Positions 26,056 through 35,790 are shown, counted from the stretch's first letter. The stretch is DNA of 64,000 nucleotides from Mycobacterium sp. OTB74 (GCF_029892685.1 NZ_JARXVD010000004.1:186001-250000), one strand, 5' to 3'. The notes: generated by a model not told the origin, from the sequence alone. Numbers and translations: made by a program.

Positions 26056-26529
26056 ATGACGATTGGCGGAAGTTACCCCTCCTCAGACCCGTACAGCGCC
26101 CCCGTCCCGGTGCACCCTGGTCAACTGCTGCCCCGATTCTTCGCCCGGTTCATCGACGGGTTGATCGTTGGACTCCTGGCCGCCTTCGGTGCCTTCTCGG
26201 TGGGTTCGCTGAGTGACATCATGGTGACCGGGCTGTTCTCCGGCCTCGGCACCTACTTGTACTTTGTGCTGTTCGAAGTCTTGGCCGGTGCGACGCCGGG
26301 CAAGATGCTGTTGGGCATGCACGTTCGCGGGCCGCACGGCCTCGCGAAACCGAGCGCAAAGCAATCAGCTATCCGCAACCTGTTCACCTTGATCACCGTC
26401 ATCCCGTACATCGGTGGGCTGCTGGCGTTCATCGCCTACATCTACATTGCGATCACCATCAACGACAGCCCGAGCAAGCAGGGCCGCCACGACGAGCTGG
26501 CCGGTGGCACCCAGGTGGTCAAGAAGTAA
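26056..26529 (+). CDS. RDD-family membrane protein
   Basis: A 157-residue RDD protein with three hydrophobic segments. The family signature R-FIDGL is present near residue 35, and GATPGKMLLGMHV follows the second segment. RDD proteins are small membrane proteins, some implicated in ion exchange, mostly of unknown function. The ATG at 26056 is preferred over an in-frame TTG at 26047. It follows the secreted hydrolase by ten bases and overlaps gluconokinase tail to tail by 11. Confidence 0.85.
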   Translation: MTIGGSYPSSDPYSAPVPVHPGQLLPRFFARFIDGLIVGLLAAFGAFSVGSLSDIMVTGLFSGLGTYLYFVLFEVLAGATPGKMLLGMHVRGPHGLAKPSAKQSAIRNLFTLITVIPYIGGLLAFIAYIYIAITINDSPSKQGRHDELAGGTQVVKK

Positions 26530-27025
26530 TCAGCGTAGCCGAAAGACACTGTCCCACAAGCTGATCTACGCTTGCGGTGGCGTCCAGAGTAATGCCGCTC
26601 TCGACGCCGGCCAACGGTTCGAGGGTGGCGAACTGCGATGCGGACAACGTCGCGGACATGAAATGCCGGGTCCGCCCGGCCAACCGCGTCTCGATGACCT
26701 CGGGCGGAACATCCAGGTGGACAAACACCGCTTGGGGGCAATACCGGCGTAACTGGTCGCGGTAATGCCGCCGCAGCGCTGAGCAGGCCGTGACACCGCC
26801 GTCGCGGTGAACCGCAAGCCAGTCTCCTACCGCGGCCAGCCACGGTTCACGATCAGCATCGTCGAGCGGTTGCCCGCGGGCCATCTTCTCGATGTTGACC
26901 GCCGGATGCAGGTCGTCGGCATCGAGGAAGGCGATTCCCAGCCGGCGCGCCAACGCATCGCCGACCGTCGATTTCCCGCAGCCGGCCACGCCCATGACGA
27001 CGATTGGTGCTGGCACGTGACTCAT
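26519..27025 (-). CDS. gntK: Gluconokinase
   Basis: A 168-residue kinase phosphorylating D-gluconate to 6-phosphogluconate, feeding the pentose phosphate pathway. The P-loop GVAGCGKST (residues 12-20), the substrate segment DADDLHP, and the HFM(S)ATLSASQFATLE segment near the C-terminus are diagnostic of GntK. Length is standard. It is divergent from a FadR-subfamily GntR regulator, which very likely represses it in the absence of gluconate. No gluconate permease is adjacent. Confidence 0.92.
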   Translation of the reverse strand: MSHVPAPIVVMGVAGCGKSTVGDALARRLGIAFLDADDLHPAVNIEKMARGQPLDDADREPWLAAVGDWLAVHRDGGVTACSALRRHYRDQLRRYCPQAVFVHLDVPPEVIETRLAGRTRHFMSATLSASQFATLEPLAGVESGITLDATASVDQLVGQCLSATLITS

Positions 27026-27082
27026 CTAAGCGCACAGATCTGCCTTTTACCGCCGCTCGGGACCATATGACACGATGTATTG

Positions 27083-27769
27083 GTGTCCGAATCCGGTGTC
27101 AGCGCACTGCACGGCAATGTCCTGACCGGGTTGGGCCAGAGCATCGTCTCGGGTGAGCTGGCGGTCGGTGACGTCATCACGCTCGACGGGGTCAGCGCCG
27201 GCTACGGGGTGTCGCGCAGCGTGGCGCGCGAGGCGATCCGGGTGCTCGAATCATTGGGCATGATCGCCTCGCGCCGCCGCATCGGCATCACCATTCAGCC
27301 GGAGACGGCCTGGAACGTGTTCGATGCCAGGGTGATTCGATGGCGACTGGAATCCGGCGATCGCGCCGAGCAACTGGATTCGTTGGCCGAGCTGCGCACC
27401 GGGTACCTACCGGTGGCCGCCGCCCTCGCCGCCCAGCGCGCCGACCCTTCACACTGCCGGACCTTGGCCGCTGCGTCGTCCGATATAGCGGTACATGCCA
27501 GATCAGGCGATCGGGAACGGTATCTGTTGGCGGACAAGCTGTTTCATGACACTGTTGTCGATGCCTGCGGCAACTCGATGTTCCGCGGCCTGCACCGGTT
27601 GGTGGCTGCCGCGCCAATCCAACAAACCGCCATCCCCGATACCGCGGTGGTCGAGGCCTACGACGACGTCGCTCGCGCCATCCGTCACCGCGATACGGCT
27701 ACCGCCGAGCGGTCCATGCGGACCATCATCGATGCCGACGAAGGCGGGTTGACCGCGGCGCGCGCCTGA
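27083..27769 (+). CDS. GntR/FadR-type regulator, likely gluconate repressor
   Basis: A 228-residue regulator with an N-terminal winged helix (GYGVSRSVAREAIRVLESLG, about residues 44-63) and a C-terminal all-helical FCD ligand domain carrying metal-binding histidines (HDTVVDACGN and others). It is divergent from gntK, 57 bases away, which fits gluconate-responsive repression. Start is TTG at 27080 or GTG at 27083; neither has a strong Shine-Dalgarno, and GTG is chosen. Regulatory target is inferred from position. Confidence 0.88.
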   Translation: MSESGVSALHGNVLTGLGQSIVSGELAVGDVITLDGVSAGYGVSRSVAREAIRVLESLGMIASRRRIGITIQPETAWNVFDARVIRWRLESGDRAEQLDSLAELRTGYLPVAAALAAQRADPSHCRTLAAASSDIAVHARSGDRERYLLADKLFHDTVVDACGNSMFRGLHRLVAAAPIQQTAIPDTAVVEAYDDVARAIRHRDTATAERSMRTIIDADEGGLTAARA

Positions 27770-27770
27770 T

Positions 27771-27790
27771 GCCGCGCCGGTCAGCGCGGC
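27771..27790. terminator. Hairpin between convergent regulator and ynfA-like gene
   Basis: Perfect arms GCCGCGC (27771-27777) and GCGCGGC (27784-27790) enclose a 6-base loop that includes the stop codon of the convergent gene. Placement directly after the regulator's stop suggests a shared bidirectional terminator. Confidence 0.5.
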
Positions 27791-28107
27791 GCGTACATGA
27801 TCACACCGACACCGAGCAGGCACACGAGAGCCCCCGCGACGTCCCACCGGTCCGGCCGGAATCCGTCCGCCACCATGCCCCAGAGCAACGAGCCGGCGAC
27901 AAATACCCCGCCATAAGCCGCCAGCACCCGTCCGAAGTGAGAATCCGGTTGGAACGCAGCGACAAACCCGTACCCCGCGAGTGCCGCCAGCCCCGCACCC
28001 ACCCACATCCAGCCGCGATGCTCACGGACACCCTGCCAGACCAGCCAGGCGCCACCGATCTCGAGAATCGCGGCCAGGACGAACAGTCCAATCGACTTGA
28101 GCACCAT
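27781..28107 (-). CDS. YnfA/UPF0060 family small membrane protein
   Basis: A 108-residue protein with four membrane helices. The motifs [30 protein letters not shown] and [18 protein letters not shown] match the YnfA family, a relative of small multidrug-resistance exporters with unproven function. Length is exactly that of the family. It starts directly after the stop of the kinase-fusion gene with no spacer, so the two are probably cotranscribed. Confidence 0.92.
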   Translation of the reverse strand: MVLKSIGLFVLAAILEIGGAWLVWQGVREHRGWMWVGAGLAALAGYGFVAAFQPDSHFGRVLAAYGGVFVAGSLLWGMVADGFRPDRWDVAGALVCLLGVGVIMYAPR

Positions 28108-30114
28108 CTACTGGTTGCGGTTCCACTCCATCCAGACCGACCCGCTACGGCCGTCGCCGGTGACCACCGTGCCCCACACCCGCGGGAACTGGCTGACCCG
28201 ACCGTCCTCGGCGTCCAGCCGGACCGGAGCGTGGCCCCGGATGTCGACGACGGCGGTCAGCTCGTCCAGCGTCAACTCTGCGCCGGTCGGTAAATCGTTG
28301 TCGCCGAACGTTTCCCGGCACCGCACCGTCTGCGTTTCGACCAGCGGTGCGCCGGGGTCCTGCCGATAACCGACGCTGATGGGCCCCATTCCCGGGATGC
28401 GTATCTCAACACCGTGCAAGTGAGTTCCGTCGTCCAGGTGCAGGGCGCACCACATCCACTCCATGCTCCACCAGTCTCGTGGTGCCCATGAGTGATCACG
28501 TTGTCCGGCAACCGCATTGAACTGATACGACCGGCCGTCCACGGTGACCGATCCGGATACCGTGCATGGAATCTCGTAGCGCGGGGATATCCGGTACTGA
28601 TACGGGACACCGGCGGTGTGCCACGTCAGGTTCATACTGACCTCAACGGGCCGGCCCGCCTCACCGCGCAGCAACGCCGACGGATCATCGTAGGCCTGCC
28701 CGGCGCCCTGGACCGTTACCTCGAAAGTGCGTAAGGGCTCGGTCGACTCCAGCGTCATGGCCACCCCATCACCGCTGACACGGGTGTGATCAGCCGGCAC
28801 CGGGGCGTGCCAGTCCAGCAGCGCCACGGTCGGCATGCCGGGCCCGCACAGCAGGGCGTTGATCCAGCAGTGCTCCTGATTGGGAACCAGACCGAGGCGC
28901 ACCCACCCGCCCACCTGCTGAGCCGGATCGGCGAAATCCAGATACCAGCTCTCGTTCCAGAATGTGTCGCCCTCGTGCGGGTGGATGCCCTCCTCGGATT
29001 CGTTGGGCTGCAACGGTTCCGGCGCCGATGGCGCGGGCAGCACAGCCAGCGCGTCCGCGTCCAGCACATGCTGACAATGGCGCTGCAGCATGGTCATGAA
29101 CAGCTCGTCGCCACGTTCGGTGCGCTCTACCAACATCGATGACGCAATGGCCATCACCACGCCGAAGAAACTCTGCCGGCGGACGCCCTGGCGGATATCC
29201 TCCAGCGTCAGCGCCCCACCAAGACCGGCTTGGTAGGCGCGCAGCAGCGCGTCGTAATGCTCGAGGCGGACATCGGAGGGCAGTGCACAGCCCACGAAAT
29301 AGGCCACGTCGGCCAGCACCGGACCCCAGGTCACCGTTTGCCAGTCCACCACCGTCAGATCCCGGCGGGCACTCTCGGTACTGAACAGCAAGTTGTCGAG
29401 CCGGTAGTCCCCGTGCACCAATCCACGCGGCTGCTCGACCGCAGCGTCCGCCGCGAGATAGGCATCGAAGGTGCCGATCAACCTTTCGCAGACCACCCGG
29501 TGCTCGGGTGCGATCCGCGTTTCATAACGTTCCAGGAATGCTGCGTACAGGCCACCCATCAGCGCCTGGTTGAGTGGGTTCTCGCGATGCAGCCACTCCG
29601 CGCTCTGCAGTGCCGCGGCGCCGATCAGCGGACCGTGAACACGACCCAGAGCGGTCAACGCCATCGCGGCCTGATCCAGTGTGGCACCGGAGATTTCGTC
29701 ACCGACGACGGCTGGTGTGGCGTCGTCGAGCAGCAGGTGGAATGCGCCGGTGTCGGCTTCATATCCGGCCGCTAGACATTTGGGCACGGGCGGCTGCGTC
29801 AAAGCCGGGACGACGTCTGTGTAGAACCGGACCTCGCGCTCGTACAGGCCCATGGCCAAGCCGGTCTGCCGACTGCTCGGATCGGCCGCGGCCACCTTGA
29901 GCACCACTGAGTCCGGTCCGGTGTCGCCGGGTGCGTAAGTCAGCGCGACGCGGTAGCACTCGCTCATCTGCCCGGTGCCGATCCGCTCGACGGTGAAATC
30001 GATGACCTCACCGGCACCGACCGCAGCGGTCAACCAGGCCGCGGTGAGGTCGGACGGTCGGTTTACAACAGTGCCGGACGTTGTCACGGCGTCAACGTAC
30101 TCCACGGCCATCAT
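28108..30114 (-). CDS. APH-like kinase fused to a C-terminal beta-rich domain
   Basis: A 668-residue two-part protein. Residues about 15-355 form an aminoglycoside-phosphotransferase-like kinase: a Brenner motif GLVHGDYRLDNLLF near 233 and the metal-binding VVDWQT near 257. Residues about 375-668 form a second domain rich in Trp and beta structure (WNESWYLDFAD, GQRDHSWAPRDWWSMEW) that resembles the separate uncharacterised proteins accompanying such kinases in actinobacteria. Many mycobacterial APH-like proteins act in lipid or sterol contexts, not antibiotic resistance. Substrate unknown; resistance should not be assumed. Confidence 0.78.
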   Translation of the reverse strand: MMAVEYVDAVTTSGTVVNRPSDLTAAWLTAAVGAGEVIDFTVERIGTGQMSECYRVALTYAPGDTGPDSVVLKVAAADPSSRQTGLAMGLYEREVRFYTDVVPALTQPPVPKCLAAGYEADTGAFHLLLDDATPAVVGDEISGATLDQAAMALTALGRVHGPLIGAAALQSAEWLHRENPLNQALMGGLYAAFLERYETRIAPEHRVVCERLIGTFDAYLAADAAVEQPRGLVHGDYRLDNLLFSTESARRDLTVVDWQTVTWGPVLADVAYFVGCALPSDVRLEHYDALLRAYQAGLGGALTLEDIRQGVRRQSFFGVVMAIASSMLVERTERGDELFMTMLQRHCQHVLDADALAVLPAPSAPEPLQPNESEEGIHPHEGDTFWNESWYLDFADPAQQVGGWVRLGLVPNQEHCWINALLCGPGMPTVALLDWHAPVPADHTRVSGDGVAMTLESTEPLRTFEVTVQGAGQAYDDPSALLRGEAGRPVEVSMNLTWHTAGVPYQYRISPRYEIPCTVSGSVTVDGRSYQFNAVAGQRDHSWAPRDWWSMEWMWCALHLDDGTHLHGVEIRIPGMGPISVGYRQDPGAPLVETQTVRCRETFGDNDLPTGAELTLDELTAVVDIRGHAPVRLDAEDGRVSQFPRVWGTVVTGDGRSGSVWMEWNRNQ

Positions 30115-30120
30115 GTCTGA

Positions 30121-31632
30121 TCAGTGAACGGCCAGTGCAAAGCCCTCCCAGGCCTGACGGCGCTCAGCTGCCGGGTCGAACTCCACCCGGGAATGCCGAT
30201 CGAACACCAGCACCGCGCGCTCGCCTGCGAGATACTGCGGCCAGCCCTGCCCCGGCACCCCGTCGCGGGCGAAAGCCCGCCACCGGTTCTGTACGTCATT
30301 GCTGATCCGCAACGCCGACTGGCGATCCATCGCGGCAGTCAGCATGGAGCCCAGTGTCGTGCGGTAGACATCGAAGACCGCGAGCAATTCGGTGGCGTGG
30401 GTGGCACCCAGGCCGGTCCAGTGCAATGCCCGCGGGGCGTAGTCGTATTGGTAGACGTAGGTCGGCGTGTGAGCGGAATGCGCTTCGGCGATCTCCCAGG
30501 CGGCGGTGCCGAAGGCGAAATCGCCACCGAGCTTGATGCAGGCGTGGGCCGACTTCGGGTAGCCCGGATACGCCGCAACGATTCGGTCGCGCATGCCGGG
30601 CGCGGTGTTGGCCAGCACCCGTTCGATGGACGTTTCGGTGGTGGGGAGCAACTGCATGAAGCGCGTGAACAGCCGGCCCTCGTCGGCATTGCTTCCGACG
30701 ATCATCGGCACTTGGTGGGCACGGCCGGTGCGCATCGCGATCACGGGATCCTCGGGAAGGAACTCGGTACCGGAGGCCGGACCTGCAGGGAAGGCGCCGG
30801 GCAGGTCTTCGACGGCACCGCGGATCACCCGATCGAGCGCAGCCATCAATTCGGCGGGCTTAGCGGCCATCACGGCAGCAGCACCCTCGTTGCGGTCGGC
30901 ACCCAACTGCCGGGCGAACTGCTCTGCGAATTCGGCCGCCGCCTCCGGCGGGCGCACCATGCCGCTGGCCGGACTCTCCGAAATCGCCTGCGAAAAAAGC
31001 CCTTTCGCTTCTGGTACGGCCAGCAGCGTGGCCACTGCGTGAGCGCCGGCGCTCTCCCCGAAGATGGTGACGTTGTCAGGGTCGCCGCCGAACACCGAGA
31101 TATTGGTGCGTACCCACTGCAACGCGGCAACCAGGTCGCGCAGGAACAGGTTGTCATCAAGCGGATGCTCGGCCGTCGCCAGTGACGAAACGTCGAAACA
31201 GCCGAGAGCACCCAGTCGATAGTTCGCCGAGACGAATATGCAACCACGCCGGGCCAGGGCGGCGCCGTCATAGATCGGGGTTGCCGAACTACCCATGATG
31301 TAGCCGCCGCCGTGGATGAAGAACATCACCGGAAGCGGATCGCCGGAGTGGTGCTGGGGAGCCACCACGTTGAGGGTCAGGCAGTCTTCGCCCATCGCCT
31401 GGTACTTACCCAGGCCGAGCAGCGTGTATTTGCGTTCCTGCGGCGCGCAGTAGGTGTATCCGTGGCAGTACCGCACGCCCCGCCACGGCTGCACCGGCTG
31501 CGGTGCGCGATAACGCCGCGGCCCCACCGGCGGACGCGCGAACGGGACGGAACGCCAGCGGTGCACGCCATCGCGGGTGAACCCCTCAATGGTGCCGCTG
31601 TCGATGGTCACCCGAACGGTGCGATCGTGCAT
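30121..31632 (-). CDS. lipT: Type B carboxylesterase
   Basis: A 503-residue esterase of the type B carboxylesterase family. The oxyanion motif FIHGGGY, the nucleophile in FGESAGA, the acidic residue in SNADEG and the histidine in GATHATEL are all present, so it should be active. The frame is open further upstream, but the ATG at 31632 gives the normal N-terminus. Identification as LipT rests on length and on the divergent lppI-type neighbour, the same arrangement as Rv2045c-Rv2046. It ends six bases upstream of the kinase-fusion gene. Confidence 0.82.
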   Translation of the reverse strand: MHDRTVRVTIDSGTIEGFTRDGVHRWRSVPFARPPVGPRRYRAPQPVQPWRGVRYCHGYTYCAPQERKYTLLGLGKYQAMGEDCLTLNVVAPQHHSGDPLPVMFFIHGGGYIMGSSATPIYDGAALARRGCIFVSANYRLGALGCFDVSSLATAEHPLDDNLFLRDLVAALQWVRTNISVFGGDPDNVTIFGESAGAHAVATLLAVPEAKGLFSQAISESPASGMVRPPEAAAEFAEQFARQLGADRNEGAAAVMAAKPAELMAALDRVIRGAVEDLPGAFPAGPASGTEFLPEDPVIAMRTGRAHQVPMIVGSNADEGRLFTRFMQLLPTTETSIERVLANTAPGMRDRIVAAYPGYPKSAHACIKLGGDFAFGTAAWEIAEAHSAHTPTYVYQYDYAPRALHWTGLGATHATELLAVFDVYRTTLGSMLTAAMDRQSALRISNDVQNRWRAFARDGVPGQGWPQYLAGERAVLVFDRHSRVEFDPAAERRQAWEGFALAVH

Positions 31633-31710
31633 GAGTAGACAGTAACCAAAATCTGTCTGCTCGGGGTGGCTGGCCCGCTGATCCAAGGATTCACCGTTAC
31701 CCTGACCGTC

Positions 31711-32439
31711 ATGCGACTTCCGGTGGCTCTTGCTGCGTGCGCCCTGGTTGCGGGCTGCTCCGCCACGGCCGGCCAACACGCACAGCCGGGGGTGGCGATC
31801 TCAGCGCCGTCACTGCCGGCCGCCGCACCCTCCGGCACGCCCCCGAAGGCCGGCGCACCGTCGTCAAGCGCTGCGCCTTCAGGTGCCAAGGCCGCACCTC
31901 CCGGCGTCCCGCAGCCCGGCACCCCCATTGCCGACGTGATTGCCTGGGCCGAAGCCGGCACCCCTGCCGACCTCAAGGGGTTTCACTCAGCCACTCGCGA
32001 TGGCGCTGTCACCGACCTGGCCGGTGACGTCGCCTTCACCACCGCCTCTGGCGCCAACTGCATGACCGACAAGGCCTTCAATGGAGCGCTGGCATGCCTG
32101 ATGCACCTCACCGATCCACCGCAGCGGCCCGCCGATGCTTATGGGCACTGGGTCCCGGGCTGGGTTGACTTCGAGGGATCGACTGCAGAAGTCGGCTCGG
32201 TGCACGGAGATCCAGGCCGTTTCAACAGTGGCACCGGCGCGAAGTTGAACGACGGGGAGAGCCTGCAATTCGGTGATTACCGGTGCCGGGCCGATGCCGC
32301 GGGCCTGGTGTGTGTGAACAACGCACAGCGGTCTGCGGTGCGTTTCGGCAACGACGGCATCCAGACATTCGGCTGCTTGGCGCCGGTCAAACCACCGCCA
32401 GACGGCTTCGGCGAGAAGTTCGCCTGCTCCGCGGTCTGA
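31711..32439 (+). CDS. lppI: Lipoprotein LppI
   Basis: A 242-residue lipoprotein. A short signal sequence ends in the lipobox LVAGC (Cys at residue 16), followed by a Pro/Ala/Ser-rich linker (residues 17-70) and a globular domain with about six cysteines likely to form disulfides. The ATG at 31711 is used; an upstream GTG-type extension would bury the signal sequence. Its position divergent from the lipT-like gene matches M. tuberculosis Rv2046. Function is unknown; surface or periplasmic location is inferred. Confidence 0.78.
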   Translation: MRLPVALAACALVAGCSATAGQHAQPGVAISAPSLPAAAPSGTPPKAGAPSSSAAPSGAKAAPPGVPQPGTPIADVIAWAEAGTPADLKGFHSATRDGAVTDLAGDVAFTTASGANCMTDKAFNGALACLMHLTDPPQRPADAYGHWVPGWVDFEGSTAEVGSVHGDPGRFNSGTGAKLNDGESLQFGDYRCRADAAGLVCVNNAQRSAVRFGNDGIQTFGCLAPVKPPPDGFGEKFACSAV

Positions 32440-32451
32440 GCGGCCAGACCG
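32432..32451. terminator. Hairpin at the lppI stop codon
   Basis: Perfect arms CGGTCTG (32432-32438) and CAGACCG (32445-32451) with a 6-base loop overlap the lppI TGA. It is a likely terminator separating lppI from the lipid locus. Confidence 0.45.
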
Positions 32452-32586
32452 TCCAGACTTAACCCGCTGGATCCTGGCACTTTACGGCACCGCATACACT
32501 GTCCGAACTGAGGTCATCGGTTCGCCGGTGTATGGACGCCGCGCTATCCGAGCGCCATCGCGTCAAGACGGGTTAGGACAGGCAGG

Positions 32587-35500
32587 ATCAGTAAGGCAGC
32601 AAAGCTGCTGCGGCACCTCCGCGGCACCGAAGACAAAACCGACAGCGGCGTCCTCCATTGGCTGGGCACCGTCGTCGTTCGGTGGCCGTGGCTGGTGATC
32701 CTGGGCTGGATCGTCGTCGCCGCTGCCCTGCCGCCGATGTTCCCGTCCCTTGGCGAACTCGCCCAGAAAACCCCGCCGGCCTTGCTTCCGGCCGACTCCC
32801 CTGGATCGGTCGCGGCCCGACAGATGTCGCAGGCTTTCCACGAGTCGGGCTCGGACAACATTCTGTTGGTCGTTCTCAGTAACGAGAAGGGCCTCAATGC
32901 CGCCGACGAAGACGTCTACCGCTCACTGGTTCACAAACTCCGTGACGACCAAAAAGACGTCGCCACGCTGCAGGATTTCGTCACCACCCCGCCGATTCGG
33001 CAGGTGATGACCAGCGCCGACAACAAGGCCTGGCTGTTGCCGGTGGGCCTCACCGGCACGCTGGGCTCTCCTCAGTCCATGACCGCGACGGCTCATGTCA
33101 GCCGAGCTATCAAGGACATGGTGTCCGGGTCCGCGATCCAAGCACACGTCACCGGGCCGGCAGCGACCCTCACCGACCTTGCCGACGTCGGAGAACGCGA
33201 CCGCCAACACATCGAGATCGCCACGGCGGCGATGCTCCTGACCATCCTGCTGGTCATCTATCGCAATCCCCTGACGATGATCCTGCCGCTGCTGACCATC
33301 GGCGTATCGCTCGTTACCGCCCAGGGGGTGATCTCAGGGCTGGGCACCCTGGGCCTGAGCATCTCGAGCCAGACCATCGTGCTGCTCACCGCCATGCTGT
33401 CCGGTACCGGAACCGACTATGCGGTGTTCCTGATCAGCCGTTATCACGACTTCCTACGGTCAGGCGAGACCTCAGATCAATGCGTCCAGAACGCTATGAA
33501 CTCGATCGGCAGAGTGATCGCCGCATCGGCGGCCACGGTGGCCATCACGTTCATCGGGATGATCTTCACCAAACTGACTATCTTCTCCTCGGTGGGCGTC
33601 GCGTTGGCGGTGGCCATCGCCATCGGCTGTACGGCCGCGCTGACGTTCCTGCCCGCGATCCTGGTACTCGCCGGCCGCCGCGGCTGGGTCAAACCACGCC
33701 GCGGTCTGACAAGCACGGTGTGGCGCCGATCGGGCGTACGCATCGTCCGCAGTCCACTGCGTAACCTGATTTCCAGCCTGGTCGTGCTGGTAATTCTGGC
33801 CACCTTCTCCGGACTGGCCAAGTACAACTACGACGACCGCAAAGGGCTGCCCGGTTCGGTGGAAAGTATCCAGGGCTACGACGCGATCGCTGCGCATTTT
33901 CCGGTGAATTCCAGCCTGCCCCAGTATCTCCTGATCGAATCACCACACGATCTCCGTGGCCCGCGCGAGCTGGCCGACCTCGAACAGATGGCACACCGCA
34001 TCAGCCAGCTGCCCAACATCGAGGCGGTACGGGGCATCACCCGACCGACCGGAGAGTCTCTAGAGCAGGCCCGGCTCTCGTTCCAAGCGGGTCAGGTCGG
34101 TAGCAAGTTGAACGACGCGTCGTCGTTGGTGTCCCAGCGCGGCGGCGACATGGACAAACTGGCCAGCGGCGCGGATCAGATCGCCACGGTGCTGGGCGGT
34201 GTCCGGGGCCAACTGAAACAGTCCGCGGTCACCGTCAGTGGGCTGATCGACGTGCTGGGCTCGATGGAAAAGCAGATCGGCGGCAACAAGGCGCTCAACG
34301 AGTTCGACAGCGCGGCCAAACTCGTCAGCGGCATGCGGACCCTCGGCAATTCGCTCGGCGTCAGCCTCGACGACGCCTCCCACTCGGTACAGCAGGCACG
34401 TCCTGTTCTGGCCGCACTGAACGCCAGCCCTGTGTGCGATGCGGACCCGTCATGCCAGGCCTCCCGCGCAGAGCTGCAACGGTTCGTCGACTCGAACAAC
34501 GACGCGACACTGGCGAGCATCCTGCAGCTGGCCAAGCAGCTCCAGACAACCGACGGAAACCAGACGCTGGGCTCGACAACGCAGAACCTTCGCGGGGCCT
34601 TCGACACTGCAAGCAGGGCCCTACGCTCGGCTGGGGCGGACAATCCGTCAGCCATGCGGCAGCAATTCGTCACGCTTCAACAACACGCAGACATGCTTGC
34701 CGACGCGAGCCGACAGGTGGCAGACGGCGTAGCACTGCTGGTAAACGAGACCAAGAAAATGGGTGGCGGGCTTGGCGACGCGTCAGCGTTCCTGCTGGCG
34801 ATGAAGAACGACGCCACGACCCCTGCCATGTCAGGGTTCTATGTCCCGCCCCAGTTCCTAGCTACCGATGATTTCAAAAAGGCTGCGGCTCTTTTCTTTT
34901 CACCCGATGGCCACACGGTGCGCTACATGATCCAAACCAAGCTCAGCCCGTTCAGCACCGATGCGATGGACCAGGCCAACGCGATCCTGGACGTCGCCCA
35001 CGGCGCGCAACCCAACACCACACTCTCCGATGCGAAGATCTCGATGACAGGCTATACGGTGTCACTTCGCGATACCCGCGACTACTACAACGCCGACATC
35101 AGATTCATCATCCTGGTGACCATTGCGGTCGTCTTCCTGATCCTGGTGATCCTGCTGCGGGCCTTGGTGGCGCCGCTGTATCTGATTGCCTCTGTGGTGA
35201 TTTCATACATGTCCGCACTCGGCATCGGAGTCGCCCTGTTCCAGTTCGTCCTGGGGCAACAGTTGCACTGGAGTGTGCCAGGGCTGACCTTCATCATCCT
35301 GGTTGCCGTGGGTGCGGACTACAACCTGCTGTTGATCTCACGGGTCCAGGAAGAATCACACCATGGGTTGCGAACCGCGGTCATCCGCACCGTCGGCGCC
35401 ACCGGCGGTGTGATCACCGCGGCAGGCCTGATCTTCGCCGCGTCGATGTTCGGCCTGCTGTTCGCCTCCATCAGCACCCTGGTTCAGGCCGGCTTCATCA

Positions 35501-35751
35501 TCGGCGTGGGCATTCTGCTCGACACCTTCCTGGTGCGTACCACCACCGTGCCGGCTATGACCGTCCTGGTGGGTAAGCACAACTGGTGGCCGTCCAAAAC
35601 GGCGGCGCACGCCCCGAAGCCCCCTAAGGCCGCCGAAGCGGCAACAGTGCCCGACGAGGTCGAGGTAGCAACGTCAACGGACGATGAACCACTGGACGGG
35701 CGAGAGCCCGAGCCTGCCCTCACCGGCACCGCTGCTGACTCACCCACGTAG
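32587..35751 (+). CDS. mmpL: MmpL-family lipid exporter without a standard start codon
   Basis: An RND-type MmpL transporter of the MmpL8/10/12 subgroup, about 1054 residues with 11-12 membrane segments, two large periplasmic domains, and the proton-relay Asp-Tyr pairs in GTGTDYAVFLISRYHD and VGADYNLLLISR. It should export the lipid made by the facing PKS gene set. The first GTG (32695) falls inside membrane segment one, so translation must begin upstream. Back to the in-frame TGA at 32509 there is no ATG, GTG or TTG. An ATC at 32587 (followed by Ser-Lys-Ala) stands where an MmpL start is expected. Either ATC is used or the start has mutated. Confidence 0.8.
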   Translation: MSKAAKLLRHLRGTEDKTDSGVLHWLGTVVVRWPWLVILGWIVVAAALPPMFPSLGELAQKTPPALLPADSPGSVAARQMSQAFHESGSDNILLVVLSNEKGLNAADEDVYRSLVHKLRDDQKDVATLQDFVTTPPIRQVMTSADNKAWLLPVGLTGTLGSPQSMTATAHVSRAIKDMVSGSAIQAHVTGPAATLTDLADVGERDRQHIEIATAAMLLTILLVIYRNPLTMILPLLTIGVSLVTAQGVISGLGTLGLSISSQTIVLLTAMLSGTGTDYAVFLISRYHDFLRSGETSDQCVQNAMNSIGRVIAASAATVAITFIGMIFTKLTIFSSVGVALAVAIAIGCTAALTFLPAILVLAGRRGWVKPRRGLTSTVWRRSGVRIVRSPLRNLISSLVVLVILATFSGLAKYNYDDRKGLPGSVESIQGYDAIAAHFPVNSSLPQYLLIESPHDLRGPRELADLEQMAHRISQLPNIEAVRGITRPTGESLEQARLSFQAGQVGSKLNDASSLVSQRGGDMDKLASGADQIATVLGGVRGQLKQSAVTVSGLIDVLGSMEKQIGGNKALNEFDSAAKLVSGMRTLGNSLGVSLDDASHSVQQARPVLAALNASPVCDADPSCQASRAELQRFVDSNNDATLASILQLAKQLQTTDGNQTLGSTTQNLRGAFDTASRALRSAGADNPSAMRQQFVTLQQHADMLADASRQVADGVALLVNETKKMGGGLGDASAFLLAMKNDATTPAMSGFYVPPQFLATDDFKKAAALFFSPDGHTVRYMIQTKLSPFSTDAMDQANAILDVAHGAQPNTTLSDAKISMTGYTVSLRDTRDYYNADIRFIILVTIAVVFLILVILLRALVAPLYLIASVVISYMSALGIGVALFQFVLGQQLHWSVPGLTFIILVAVGADYNLLLISRVQEESHHGLRTAVIRTVGATGGVITAAGLIFAASMFGLLFASISTLVQAGFIIGVGILLDTFLVRTTTVPAMTVLVGKHNWWPSKTAAHAPKPPKAAEAATVPDEVEVATSTDDEPLDGREPEPALTGTAADSPT

Positions 35752-35790
35752 CGCTGAAGGTGAACAGGCAGTTCTAGGAAAGTACGGACG

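Noticed and set aside
28108..30114. Aminoglycoside resistance by the APH-like kinase
   Set aside because: The fold is shared by many kinases of small molecules; the fusion partner and context give no support for antibiotic modification.
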